A stretch of 33,624 nucleotides of DNA. Origin: Methylotenera sp. Lineage in GTDB: Bacteria > Pseudomonadota > Gammaproteobacteria > Burkholderiales > Methylophilaceae. Below, piece after piece: positions 9,301-16,740 of this stretch (positions within the stretch are counted from its first letter, which is position 1; each line of letters begins with the position of its first letter). The stretch is from positions 1 to 33,624 of the forward strand of contig JALRGX010000151.1 in assembly GCA_023259635.1 (NCBI GenBank), written 5' to 3'. Made by a program: the position numbers and the translations under genes. The notes beneath the pieces were generated by a model. That model had not been told where the DNA came from and made no database searches. It was given only the letters and a program-made list of their open reading frames with translations.

Positions 9301-9468
9301 CTGCCCTGGATACTCGGTATAAACAATCACTTGCACATCGGATAAGTCCGGGATGGCATCCAGCGGCGTTTTCAGCAACGAGTAAACACCAGCACCTACA
9401 ATAAATAATGTGACTAACAGAACAAGAAATACATTACGTACTGACCAGTTAATAATTTTTTCCAACAT
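6337..9468 (-). CDS. cusA: Heavy-metal efflux RND transporter, Cu(I)/Ag(I) type (CusA-like)
   Basis: 1043 aa; HME-RND sequence throughout; regions that carry the Cu-binding methionines in E. coli CusA are present (FMPATLPG, DPAPMEMFETV, RIDMLSTGIRTPIGIKVFG). Confidence 0.93.
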   Translation of the reverse strand: MLEKIINWSVRNVFLVLLVTLFIVGAGVYSLLKTPLDAIPDLSDVQVIVYTEYPGQAPQVVEDQVTYPLTTSMLSVPKSKVVRGFSFFGVSFVYVIFEDNTDIYWARSRVLEYLNSVTGRLPRGITPTLGPDATGVGWVYQYVVLAKNRSLEELRAIQDWYLRYQLTKAHGVAEVASVGGFVKQYQVVLDPRKLQAYGVSPSRVTQVIRESNRDVGGRVVEMTETEYMVRGKGYLRGIGDLETLVVKADKGTPVLLRDLAKVELAPDERRGITELNGEGEVVAGIAMARYGQNALEVIHNIKQKLIEIAPGLPQGVTVETVYDRSDLIHRAIDNLKTTLFEESVVVALVCMLFLMHVRSALVAIVMLPVGVLIAFTLMHSLGLNSNIMSLGGIAIAIGAMVDAAIVMIENAHKHIERAPPDAPRLQLIVDACKEVGPALFFSLLIITVSFLPVFTLESQEGRMFQPLAFTKTFSMAGAAMLSVTLVPVLMLLFIRGKIMPEGKSPVNRFLIWIYRPVIAWVMQWKKISILLALSVLGVTIYPLSKIGSEFMPTLNEGTLLFMPATLPGLSVTKAAEIMQTQNKIIKSFPEVASVFGKAGRANTATDPAPMEMFETVINLKPEREWRPGMSIDKIISELDKAVQLPGVSNAWTMPIKARIDMLSTGIRTPIGIKVFGRNLVEMEKLAKSIESVVKSVPGTTSVYAERITGGYYLNIEPDRMALARYGLAVGDLQDVISSALGGEIVTTTVEGPERFGVITRYPRELRSDPDAIARQVLVPAMNGALIPLGQLAHISLEKGPPSIRTENALLSAYIFVDIRDRDIGSYVADAQKAVREQVKFQPGYYATWSGQFEYMERAKAKMKIVIPLTLLIIFVLLYLNFKRLTETFIVMLSVPFSLVGGVWLMYWLGYNMSVAVAVGFIALAGVAAETGVIMLIYLDHAYKELKAKRESEGKDFTVTDIYVAVMEGAVERVRPKMMTVVAIMAGLLPIMWGSGTGSEVMRRIAAPMVGGMVSSTVLTLIVIPAIYALVKQVSLQRKGAPNA

Positions 9469-9469
9469 G

Positions 9470-10804
9470 TCAGTGTCCTTCGTGCCCGGTTATAGGTGCA
9501 GGATTGGTTTCTGCAGATATCGGTAAACTGCTTTCCGGCAGACCATTATCTCCAAAGCTACTTAGTGCGGCTTTAAGATTGCTTTCAGAATCAATCAGGA
9601 AATTAGCCCGTACTACTACGTTTTCACCCTCGCTCAATCCTTCAGTCACCTCAATATAGCCATCACTGCGCATACCAAGCTTGACCTCACGTGGCTCATA
9701 CAGTCCCTCTCTAAGTTGAACCAGAACAATTTGGCGTATACCGCTATCAATCACGGCTGAATCCGGAACTGCCAATACGCTGGCACCATGATCTGACATA
9801 AGTTGAATGCTGGCATACATATCTGGCTTTAGCAGCCCGTCAGGATTAGTCAGCACCACGCGCACCTTAACTGTGCGTGTCTCTGGCGTTACTGTTGGAT
9901 AGATATAATCGATCTTCCCCCTGAGCTCCTTTCCCGGATATGCATTGACAGTAATATTTACTGTCTGGCCAACATGAACCAAAGCAATATCTTGCTCAAA
10001 TACATCTGCCAGCAGCCAGATCTTTGACAAATCTGCAATCTTGAACAGGGGCTCACCCGGCATAAAGCGCATACCTTCCACAGCAGCCTTCTCCAGCACT
10101 ACACCGTTTGCAGGTGAGTACATCGTAAGCGTACGTGTAGCCTTTCCGTCTTTTTTCAAACGCTGCAATTGGGCATCTGATATATCCCAGTTACGTAAAC
10201 GTTTAAGAGCACTTTCCGCCAGTTGACCAATGCCAACCAATGACTCTGGAGTTCCATTACTCATTGACTGTTTGCCATTCCAGGCGATCAGGTATTCCTC
10301 CTGTGCAGACACCAGCTCCGGACTGTAAACTTCCATCAGCGGCTGCCCCCGTCTTACCGGCTGGCCGGTTGCATTGACATGGAGCTTTTCAATATAGCCT
10401 TCAAACTTGGTAGTAACTGTTGAAAGGCGCTGCTCGTTAAATTGGAACTGCCCCACCGCACGTATTGTGTTAACCATTTTTCGCAACTGCGCCTGCTCGG
10501 TTTTTACGCCAAGTTTCTGTACTTTGTCTGTACTGATCTTGACCTGGTTATTAGATACCGCCTCATCTGCATAGACCGGTGTGTAATCCATCCCCATAGA
10601 ATCTTGTTTAGGTACTGGTGAGGTATCCGGTAAACCCATAGGGTTTCGGTAATAGAGTATCTTCCGTTCAACAGGCGCTGTAATAGCTGCCGGCATTTCT
10701 ACTGACGAGTGGCCAACCTGCTGCATCCCCCACCAGTAGCCGCCACCTGCAGCTGCAGCAACACCAGCTAGCAATAATGCAACCCATAATCCAGAGCGCT
10801 TCAT
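9470..10804 (-). CDS. cusB: RND periplasmic adaptor (CusB-like) with heavy-metal-binding segment
   Basis: Signal/anchor N-terminus, YYRNPMGLPDTSPVPKQDSMGMDYTPVY metal-binding motif, adaptor barrel-sandwich sequence; His-rich C-terminus GHEGH. Confidence 0.92.
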   Translation of the reverse strand: MKRSGLWVALLLAGVAAAAGGGYWWGMQQVGHSSVEMPAAITAPVERKILYYRNPMGLPDTSPVPKQDSMGMDYTPVYADEAVSNNQVKISTDKVQKLGVKTEQAQLRKMVNTIRAVGQFQFNEQRLSTVTTKFEGYIEKLHVNATGQPVRRGQPLMEVYSPELVSAQEEYLIAWNGKQSMSNGTPESLVGIGQLAESALKRLRNWDISDAQLQRLKKDGKATRTLTMYSPANGVVLEKAAVEGMRFMPGEPLFKIADLSKIWLLADVFEQDIALVHVGQTVNITVNAYPGKELRGKIDYIYPTVTPETRTVKVRVVLTNPDGLLKPDMYASIQLMSDHGASVLAVPDSAVIDSGIRQIVLVQLREGLYEPREVKLGMRSDGYIEVTEGLSEGENVVVRANFLIDSESNLKAALSSFGDNGLPESSLPISAETNPAPITGHEGH

Positions 10805-12087
10805 AAGTCTTCCCCAATCATTCTTTCAATCTCTGCAAGTCGCACTTCCTGTTCAACCCGCATCTTTATCTGTTCCTGTCTTGCAAGCCTGATTGCCTTT
10901 TGGGCATCCAGTAGCGTCGCAAAGTCTACTTTACCGTTCTCATAGCCTGCCAATGCAGAACGGAAGGTCAACTCCGCTTGCGGGAGCAATGTATATGTAA
11001 TCAGACGTTCTTGATTTTCTGCTGCCTCGAAAGCTACCAGGTTTTCCTGCAGCACTCCTATCACCTGGTTCTCGACTCCATCACGACGCTCCTTGGCTGC
11101 ATCCAGCATAGCAGCAGCCTCGCTTTCCTGAGATCGGCGGGTATCAAACCGGATAGGTATATTGACCTCGACCATTGCCTCCCAGCTACTGATATTGTTA
11201 CCACGTTGAATAGGCGCGATACCTAGTGTCAGATCCGGGTATCGATTCTTTTCAATCAATCTTTTATTAGCGTCTGCGGCTGATATTTGTGCTGATTGTG
11301 TAACAAGCAATGGATTATTTCGCACCACCTTTTGCTGTAATACTGCGAAATCCAGTTTTTCTGCCGGCAAGGAACGCAACTTCGGTAACGTTGAAAGTGG
11401 TGCGCTCTGTATTCTTCCCAGTATCGCATTAAGCCGTGCTTTAGACTGTTGCTGGTCTCTTTCCAGGCTAATAATCTCGGACTGCAAGGTAGTTTTTTCA
11501 ACCTGAGCGCGTATTACATCTTGCTGAGGTACTAACCCACCGTCATAACGAATGCGGGTAATAGATTCAATATCACCAATTAAAGTCAGGATATCCTCGT
11601 CCAGCTTCTTTAGGCCAATTGTCTGAAAATACTGGGCATATGCATTTTTGATAAGGGCGTGGGTCTCAGCAATAGTGATTAGCCTGCGCCCTTTATACTG
11701 CTCAAGCTGTGCAGTCGCTACTTCCTTACGTAAGTCCCGTTTGCCCCAAAGAGGAAAACTCTGCATTAAAGTGTATTTAGTCCCGCTTCCTTTACCCGGA
11801 AAAGGATTAAAATCATTCGGCGCATCCCTGCCGGCAAAATCCTTAAACTCGATACGCAGCAAAGGATCTGGCAGAGCTCCTGCAGGTGCGATTCGCTCGC
11901 TTGCCGCTTCAGTTTCATATCGCATCGCCGTAAGCTCAGGGTTATGTGTATCTGCCCAGTTCAGTAACTCCTGTACATTAGCGCCAATAGGGATATTGGA
12001 AGATGTTTCTTCTGCCCCGGACAAGCCTGGTAACATCAGTGCTGCCAAAGACAGGATGAGCATTATTTTTAAGTTATTTGTATTCAT
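10801..12087 (-). CDS. cusC: TolC-family outer-membrane efflux protein (CusC-like)
   Basis: OEP-type coiled-coil sequence; ATGA overlap with cusB; the ATG at 12087 (MNTNNLKIMLILSLAALMLPGLSG) gives a cleaner signal peptide than the ORF-track start at 12120. Confidence 0.87.
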   Translation of the reverse strand: MNTNNLKIMLILSLAALMLPGLSGAEETSSNIPIGANVQELLNWADTHNPELTAMRYETEAASERIAPAGALPDPLLRIEFKDFAGRDAPNDFNPFPGKGSGTKYTLMQSFPLWGKRDLRKEVATAQLEQYKGRRLITIAETHALIKNAYAQYFQTIGLKKLDEDILTLIGDIESITRIRYDGGLVPQQDVIRAQVEKTTLQSEIISLERDQQQSKARLNAILGRIQSAPLSTLPKLRSLPAEKLDFAVLQQKVVRNNPLLVTQSAQISAADANKRLIEKNRYPDLTLGIAPIQRGNNISSWEAMVEVNIPIRFDTRRSQESEAAAMLDAAKERRDGVENQVIGVLQENLVAFEAAENQERLITYTLLPQAELTFRSALAGYENGKVDFATLLDAQKAIRLARQEQIKMRVEQEVRLAEIERMIGEDL

Positions 12088-12146
12088 TCTCTTACCTGTA
12101 GTCATCTGTATGGCCAGCACGTTGAGTGGTGGCTAGCCCAGACGCC

Positions 12147-12476
12147 TTATTTAACTGGTTTAATTTTTGTAATTAATGGACTGCCACCGTCAACTTTAAC
12201 GAACTCAAATTCAATATGATCTCCGATCTTTACAGTGTCTAGCAGAGACTTGTCAGCGACGTTAAAGAACATAGTCATACCAGGCCATTTAAGCTCCGGA
12301 ACAGCGTCATGCTTCAATTTAACCTTGCTTAAAGCACTGTCCATGGCAACTACTTCACCTTTTGCTGAATAACTCTTTTGATTTTCTGCCGCCTTATGAT
12401 GGGCATCATTGGCATATACCGTAGCAGCTGTGATACTCAATATCGCTATGAACATACAAATTAATAACTTTTTCAT
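12147..12476 (-). CDS. cusF: CusF-like periplasmic copper-binding protein
   Basis: Signal peptide; KLKHDAVPELKWPGMTMFF carries the His/Trp/Met/Met set of the CusF copper site. Confidence 0.88.
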   Translation of the reverse strand: MKKLLICMFIAILSITAATVYANDAHHKAAENQKSYSAKGEVVAMDSALSKVKLKHDAVPELKWPGMTMFFNVADKSLLDTVKIGDHIEFEFVKVDGGSPLITKIKPVK

Positions 12477-12632
12477 TTCTTTATCCTTTAATGGTTGGGT
12501 TCTTCATGACAAAACTCCCAGTTAATATCAATGCACACTAATTACATGTAGAAAATGCCGATATCTTGTGCCTAGGCAGATTCCTGTTAAGGCAAATAAG
12601 CATTGATGGCCACACGTTACAATTTCTGTAGA

Positions 12633-12814
12633 GGTGGTTCAGTAGTCGCGCGAGTATGTGTACAGGCGTAAAAAAGCATACGCTAAGCCTCGAACGGATA
12701 TAGAACCACCGCGCGAATTACGTGCCGAAGAAAAAGATGTGTGTTGGGTACGGTCAAAAACTCGGATAAATACTTGAGCTCAAGAGCCGTTTAAAACTAG
12801 ACGACCTTCGGCAC
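12633..12814. other. Unexplained intergenic region rich in inverted repeats
   Basis: GGTGGTTC 12633-12640 / GAACCACC 12703-12710; GTGCCGAAG 12722-12730 / CTTCGGCAC 12806-12814; palindrome CTTGAGCTCAAG 12773-12784. Confidence 0.5.
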
Positions 12815-12819
12815 TATGC

Positions 12820-13182
12820 CTAGGTTTGTCTGGGGGGATGAAAAAGTGAAGGCGGGACAGCATCAGGAACTTCAGTGAATTCAGTGGAGTACATAGGTAA
12901 TGCACCACTAAATTCCAGAGGGGGATTAAATGGGATAATTGCCTGAGCCACACTTAGATGACAAGGCAGACATTTTTCGCATGTATCATTTTTAGCAGGA
13001 CTTGCAGTACCATGGTGATCGCAGTGCGCCATATCATCCAAATTGCTCATGTCGACACCAACCATCATTTGATGAGGCTTATGCATCGGACAATTAGGCA
13101 TAGTCAATGTTGCCATACCTTCTAAAGGCAGGCATATCACCATAATGAATAGCGTAATGAAATTAATTATTCTGGGCATCAC
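12820..13182 (-). CDS. Small secreted Cys/His/Met-rich protein, putative metal-binding (CopL/DUF2946-like)
   Basis: Signal peptide, then MPNCPMHKPHQMM, MAHCDHHG, CEKCLPCHLSVAQAI; first gene of the cus-type block. Family assignment is tentative. Confidence 0.65.
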   Translation of the reverse strand: MMPRIINFITLFIMVICLPLEGMATLTMPNCPMHKPHQMMVGVDMSNLDDMAHCDHHGTASPAKNDTCEKCLPCHLSVAQAIIPFNPPLEFSGALPMYSTEFTEVPDAVPPSLFHPPRQT

Positions 13183-13212
13183 CTAATAACTTTACGCTTA
13201 AAAAAAAATCTT

Positions 13213-13228
13213 TGCAATTGCTTAGCCA
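13213..13228 (-). promoter_or_regulatory. Candidate sigma-54 promoter of the cus-type operon
   Basis: Minus-strand TGGCTAAGCAATTGCA; GG and GC spaced 12 nt, perfect TTGCA; predicted start about 20 nt before the ATG at 13182. Confidence 0.5.
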
Positions 13229-13245
13229 TTCATTGACAGATAAAA

Positions 13246-13260
13246 CATAGAAATTCTATG
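13246..13260. promoter_or_regulatory. Palindromic operator candidate
   Basis: CATAGAA-A-TTCTATG, perfect 7-bp arms, immediately upstream of the sigma-54-like element. Confidence 0.4.
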
Positions 13261-13466
13261 CATATCCGTTTTGGCTGACTCCGTCTGGGCAGATGATGTT
13301 ACTGAATTTCCGCTTATTAGATTTAGCGGTCATCAATTTTAACTGTCTGAGAGCACCAATTCATATACAAGAACTGTTTTCCCCAGAGTTAATGCTAACA
13401 AGACTTTAATTAGCAAATCAATTTGAGCCTCTTTAACTTAGGCAAGAAAGATAGCTCAGATTTCAT

Positions 13467-13775
13467 TTAGATAGTTCTATTCCACAATACTTTATAAACA
13501 AAACCTGGAAAAGCAAACACAAGGAACAGGCAACCGGTGACTGCATAAAACTCCCAATCTTGTGGTGCAACCTGACCGAATGTTGCCAGTTCAGCATAGC
13601 GAACAAATGCACCGGTCAGGAAATACAAAATAATGAGCTCAAGCAAGCACCAGCCCAGATTTTTGCTAGATACATTTTTAGTGCGATTCAAGGGAATAAT
13701 GTAAAACAGCTTATCCGAAAACCAGGGTAAGTTTGCAGCAAGGAATATCAATCCTAGCAAAGCCCAATTAGTCAT
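13467..13775 (-). CDS. DUF2818-like small membrane protein following nuoN
   Basis: 102 aa, three hydrophobic segments, NWALLGLIFLAANLPW; this family typically follows nuoN in betaproteobacteria. Confidence 0.8.
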   Translation of the reverse strand: MTNWALLGLIFLAANLPWFSDKLFYIIPLNRTKNVSSKNLGWCLLELIILYFLTGAFVRYAELATFGQVAPQDWEFYAVTGCLFLVFAFPGFVYKVLWNRTI

Positions 13776-13785
13776 TAGGTAACCT

Positions 13786-15234
13786 TTAACTCAAGCTTTT
13801 AACAATGGCGTAAGCACACAGGCTCATCAGGCCTTGTGGCATTAAACCGATAAACAGCAGCGCAAATGCGTTTACGCTTAACGCTACGCGCATGTCAGCA
13901 GGCACCTGGATAGGGTGATGGTCTAATGGCTCATCAAAGTACATAAGCTTGATCACACGCAAGTAATAGAACGCGCCGATCACTGCCATCAGCACGGCAA
14001 ATACCACCAGCCACAGGAAGCCAGCCTGCAACGCTGCTTGCAGCACCGCAAACTTAGCGTAGAAGCCCAATGTTGGCGGAACGCCTGCCATGCTGAACAT
14101 AATGATCAGCATTAAAAATGCGGTCCAGGGGCTACGTTGGTTCAAGCCTTTCAAATCATTCAACTTATCTGCCTCAAAGCCTTTACGGGATAAAAGCAGA
14201 ATTACACCAAAGCCTGCCAGTGACATCAGTACATAGCTGGAGATATAAAACATTGCAGAGGCAAACCCGTTAATACTTGCACTCATCAAGCCAAACAGTA
14301 CAAAACCGATGTGTGAGATTGTTGAGTAAGCCAGCATACGTTTCAGGTTGGTTTGTGCAATCGCAGTCACGTTACCGATAATGATAGACAATACCGCCAT
14401 TACCAGCAGCATTTGCTGCCAATCCACAGCCATGGTTTGCAGGCCTTGTGCCAGCAGCCTGATCACAAATGCAAATGCTGCAAGTTTAGGCACAGAACTG
14501 ATCAACATGGTGATAGCTGTCGGAGAGCCTTCATACACATCAGGCACCCACATCTGGAAAGGCACAGCACCCAGCTTGAATGCAAGACCGGCTACGATAA
14601 ATACCAAGCCAAGGATCAGCACGGAGTGTGTTTTTGCATCATTCATTAACGCATGGTTAATATCTGCTAGGTTTAGGCTGCCGGTCATGCCATAAATCAT
14701 ACTCATACCGTATAGCAACATACCTGATGCAAGTGCGCCCAGTACGAAATATTTCATAGCGGCTTCTGTTGCACGTGCATTGTCACGATCCATTGCCACC
14801 AGTGCATACAGGCTTAATGACAACAGCTCCAGACCGATGTACAGCGTCAGCATGTTCTGGCCGGAAACCATAATCATCATACCGACCACAGAAAACAGCA
14901 CCAGTGCGTAAAACTCACCACGGAACATATTGCGTTGCTGGATATACTGCCTGCTGTAAACAAATATTAATGATGTACCCAAGTAAATCATCAGCTTCAG
15001 CACATCAGACATGGCATCATCTACAAACGTATCGCCAAATGCATAACCCACGCCAGGGGCATGCGTTGTAAATGTGAAATAAGCTGCAATGAGCAATGCC
15101 AATTGTGACAAGCCATAAATAGCAATGCGGTTAGATTGTTTTAAAAACAAATCTGCGATTAAAACAAGCATCGCCATACCCAAAAGAATCATTTCAGGTA
15201 AAGCAGTGATAAGATCGTAACGAATATTTTCCAT
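13786..15234 (-). CDS. nuoN: NADH-quinone oxidoreductase subunit N
   Basis: 482 aa multi-TM antiporter-like subunit; operon position. Confidence 0.95.
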   Translation of the reverse strand: MENIRYDLITALPEMILLGMAMLVLIADLFLKQSNRIAIYGLSQLALLIAAYFTFTTHAPGVGYAFGDTFVDDAMSDVLKLMIYLGTSLIFVYSRQYIQQRNMFRGEFYALVLFSVVGMMIMVSGQNMLTLYIGLELLSLSLYALVAMDRDNARATEAAMKYFVLGALASGMLLYGMSMIYGMTGSLNLADINHALMNDAKTHSVLILGLVFIVAGLAFKLGAVPFQMWVPDVYEGSPTAITMLISSVPKLAAFAFVIRLLAQGLQTMAVDWQQMLLVMAVLSIIIGNVTAIAQTNLKRMLAYSTISHIGFVLFGLMSASINGFASAMFYISSYVLMSLAGFGVILLLSRKGFEADKLNDLKGLNQRSPWTAFLMLIIMFSMAGVPPTLGFYAKFAVLQAALQAGFLWLVVFAVLMAVIGAFYYLRVIKLMYFDEPLDHHPIQVPADMRVALSVNAFALLFIGLMPQGLMSLCAYAIVKSLS

Positions 15235-15237
15235 GAA

Positions 15238-16737
15238 TTAAAAGCCTGCCGGCAACTTGCTATGAGATAAGTGTGAAAGAAGTTGATTAACGGTAGCATT
15301 GGTCACATTGGTTAAAGGCTCAGGATAGATACCTACCGCCAGTACCAAAACTGCCAAGATCGCAAGAATTAAAAACTCACGTTTGTTTAAGTCTTTCAAC
15401 GCCGCTACATTGTCATTGGCAACTTCACCATAGAACACGCGCTTAACCATCCATAATGTATACGCCGCACCAAAAATCAAGGTAAACGACGCGAGGAAAG
15501 CGTACCAGAAGTTCGTCTGAATAGAACCCAGTATCACCATGAATTCGCCAACAAAACCTGAAGTACCCGGCAAGCCGCTGTTTGCCATGGCAAATAAAAC
15601 GGCAAATGCTGCAAATGCCGGCATGGTATTGGCTACGCCACCGTAAGCCTCAATCTGGCGGCTGTGTACACGGTCATACAGCACACCAACGCATAGGAAC
15701 ATCGCTGCTGAAATGAAACCGTGCGAAATCATCTGCACGATCGCGCCTTCCAGACCCAGGTTGTTGAAAATAAAGAAACCTAAAGTTACAAAACCCATAT
15801 GTGAAATGGATGAGTATGCAATCAGTTTTTTCATGTCTTTTTGCACCAGAGCCACTAATGCAATGTAAACAATCGCAATCAGTGACAATGTAATCATGAA
15901 ATGGGAAAGGTAATGTGCAGCATCCGGAGCAATCGGCATGGCAAAACGCAGGAAGCTATAGCCGCCTAATTTCAAGGCAATTGCTGCCAATACCACTGAA
16001 CCGCCGGTTGGTGCTTCAACGTGCGCATCAGGCAACCATGTGTGTACTGGCCACATTGGTATCTTGACCGCAAATGCTGCGAAGAATGCAAGGAATACTA
16101 ATATCTGGACATTAAGCGACATTGGCATCTGATAGTAATCAGTAATCGCAAAGCTGCCGGTCTGATGATACATATAGATAAATGCCACCAGCATCAGCAA
16201 TGAACCCAGCAAGGTATAGAGAAAGAATTTAACCGTGGCATACACACGATTCGGGCCGCCCCAGATACCAATCACCAGGAACATCGGGATCAGCATCGCT
16301 TCCCAGAACACATAGTAGAAAATTGCATCCAAAGCACTAAACACGCCAATCATAAGGCCACTCATGATCAGGAATGAAGCCATATATTGCGCTACACGCT
16401 TTTCAATCACTTCCCAGGCCGACATCACCACGATTACTGTAGTAAAGCTGGTCAGCAGGATGAGGGGCACCGCTAAACCATCTGCACCCAAGTGGTAATT
16501 GATGTTGAAAGAAGCAATCCACAAGAAACGTTCCTGGAACTGGAATCCGCCGTCAGCAAAATTGAAATATGTGTATAGCGGAATTGTTACCGCAAAGCTG
16601 GCAATACTGCCGATTAGCGCCAGCCATCTTGTCGGAGCAGGCTTGCTGTCATCAGCTGTAAACAGCACAGCCACACCAAAGGCAATAGGCAGCCAGATTG
16701 AGAAACTTAAAATATGTTGCAAAAAGTATTCAAGCAT
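15238..16737 (-). CDS. nuoM: NADH-quinone oxidoreductase subunit M
   Basis: Conserved KIPMWPVHTWLPDAHVEAPTGGSVVLA; operon position. Confidence 0.96.
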   Translation of the reverse strand: MLEYFLQHILSFSIWLPIAFGVAVLFTADDSKPAPTRWLALIGSIASFAVTIPLYTYFNFADGGFQFQERFLWIASFNINYHLGADGLAVPLILLTSFTTVIVVMSAWEVIEKRVAQYMASFLIMSGLMIGVFSALDAIFYYVFWEAMLIPMFLVIGIWGGPNRVYATVKFFLYTLLGSLLMLVAFIYMYHQTGSFAITDYYQMPMSLNVQILVFLAFFAAFAVKIPMWPVHTWLPDAHVEAPTGGSVVLAAIALKLGGYSFLRFAMPIAPDAAHYLSHFMITLSLIAIVYIALVALVQKDMKKLIAYSSISHMGFVTLGFFIFNNLGLEGAIVQMISHGFISAAMFLCVGVLYDRVHSRQIEAYGGVANTMPAFAAFAVLFAMANSGLPGTSGFVGEFMVILGSIQTNFWYAFLASFTLIFGAAYTLWMVKRVFYGEVANDNVAALKDLNKREFLILAILAVLVLAVGIYPEPLTNVTNATVNQLLSHLSHSKLPAGF

Positions 16738-16740
16738 TTT

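Noticed and set aside
12600-12622. Sigma-54-like TGGCCATCAATGC (minus) upstream of cusF
   Set aside because: GG to GC distance is 10 nt rather than 12, incompatible with sigma-54 spacing.
12640-12815. Group II intron domain V-like sequence (TACGGTC / GAGCCGT pieces)
   Set aside because: The pieces are in the wrong order and spacing for a domain V hairpin, and no maturase ORF is present.
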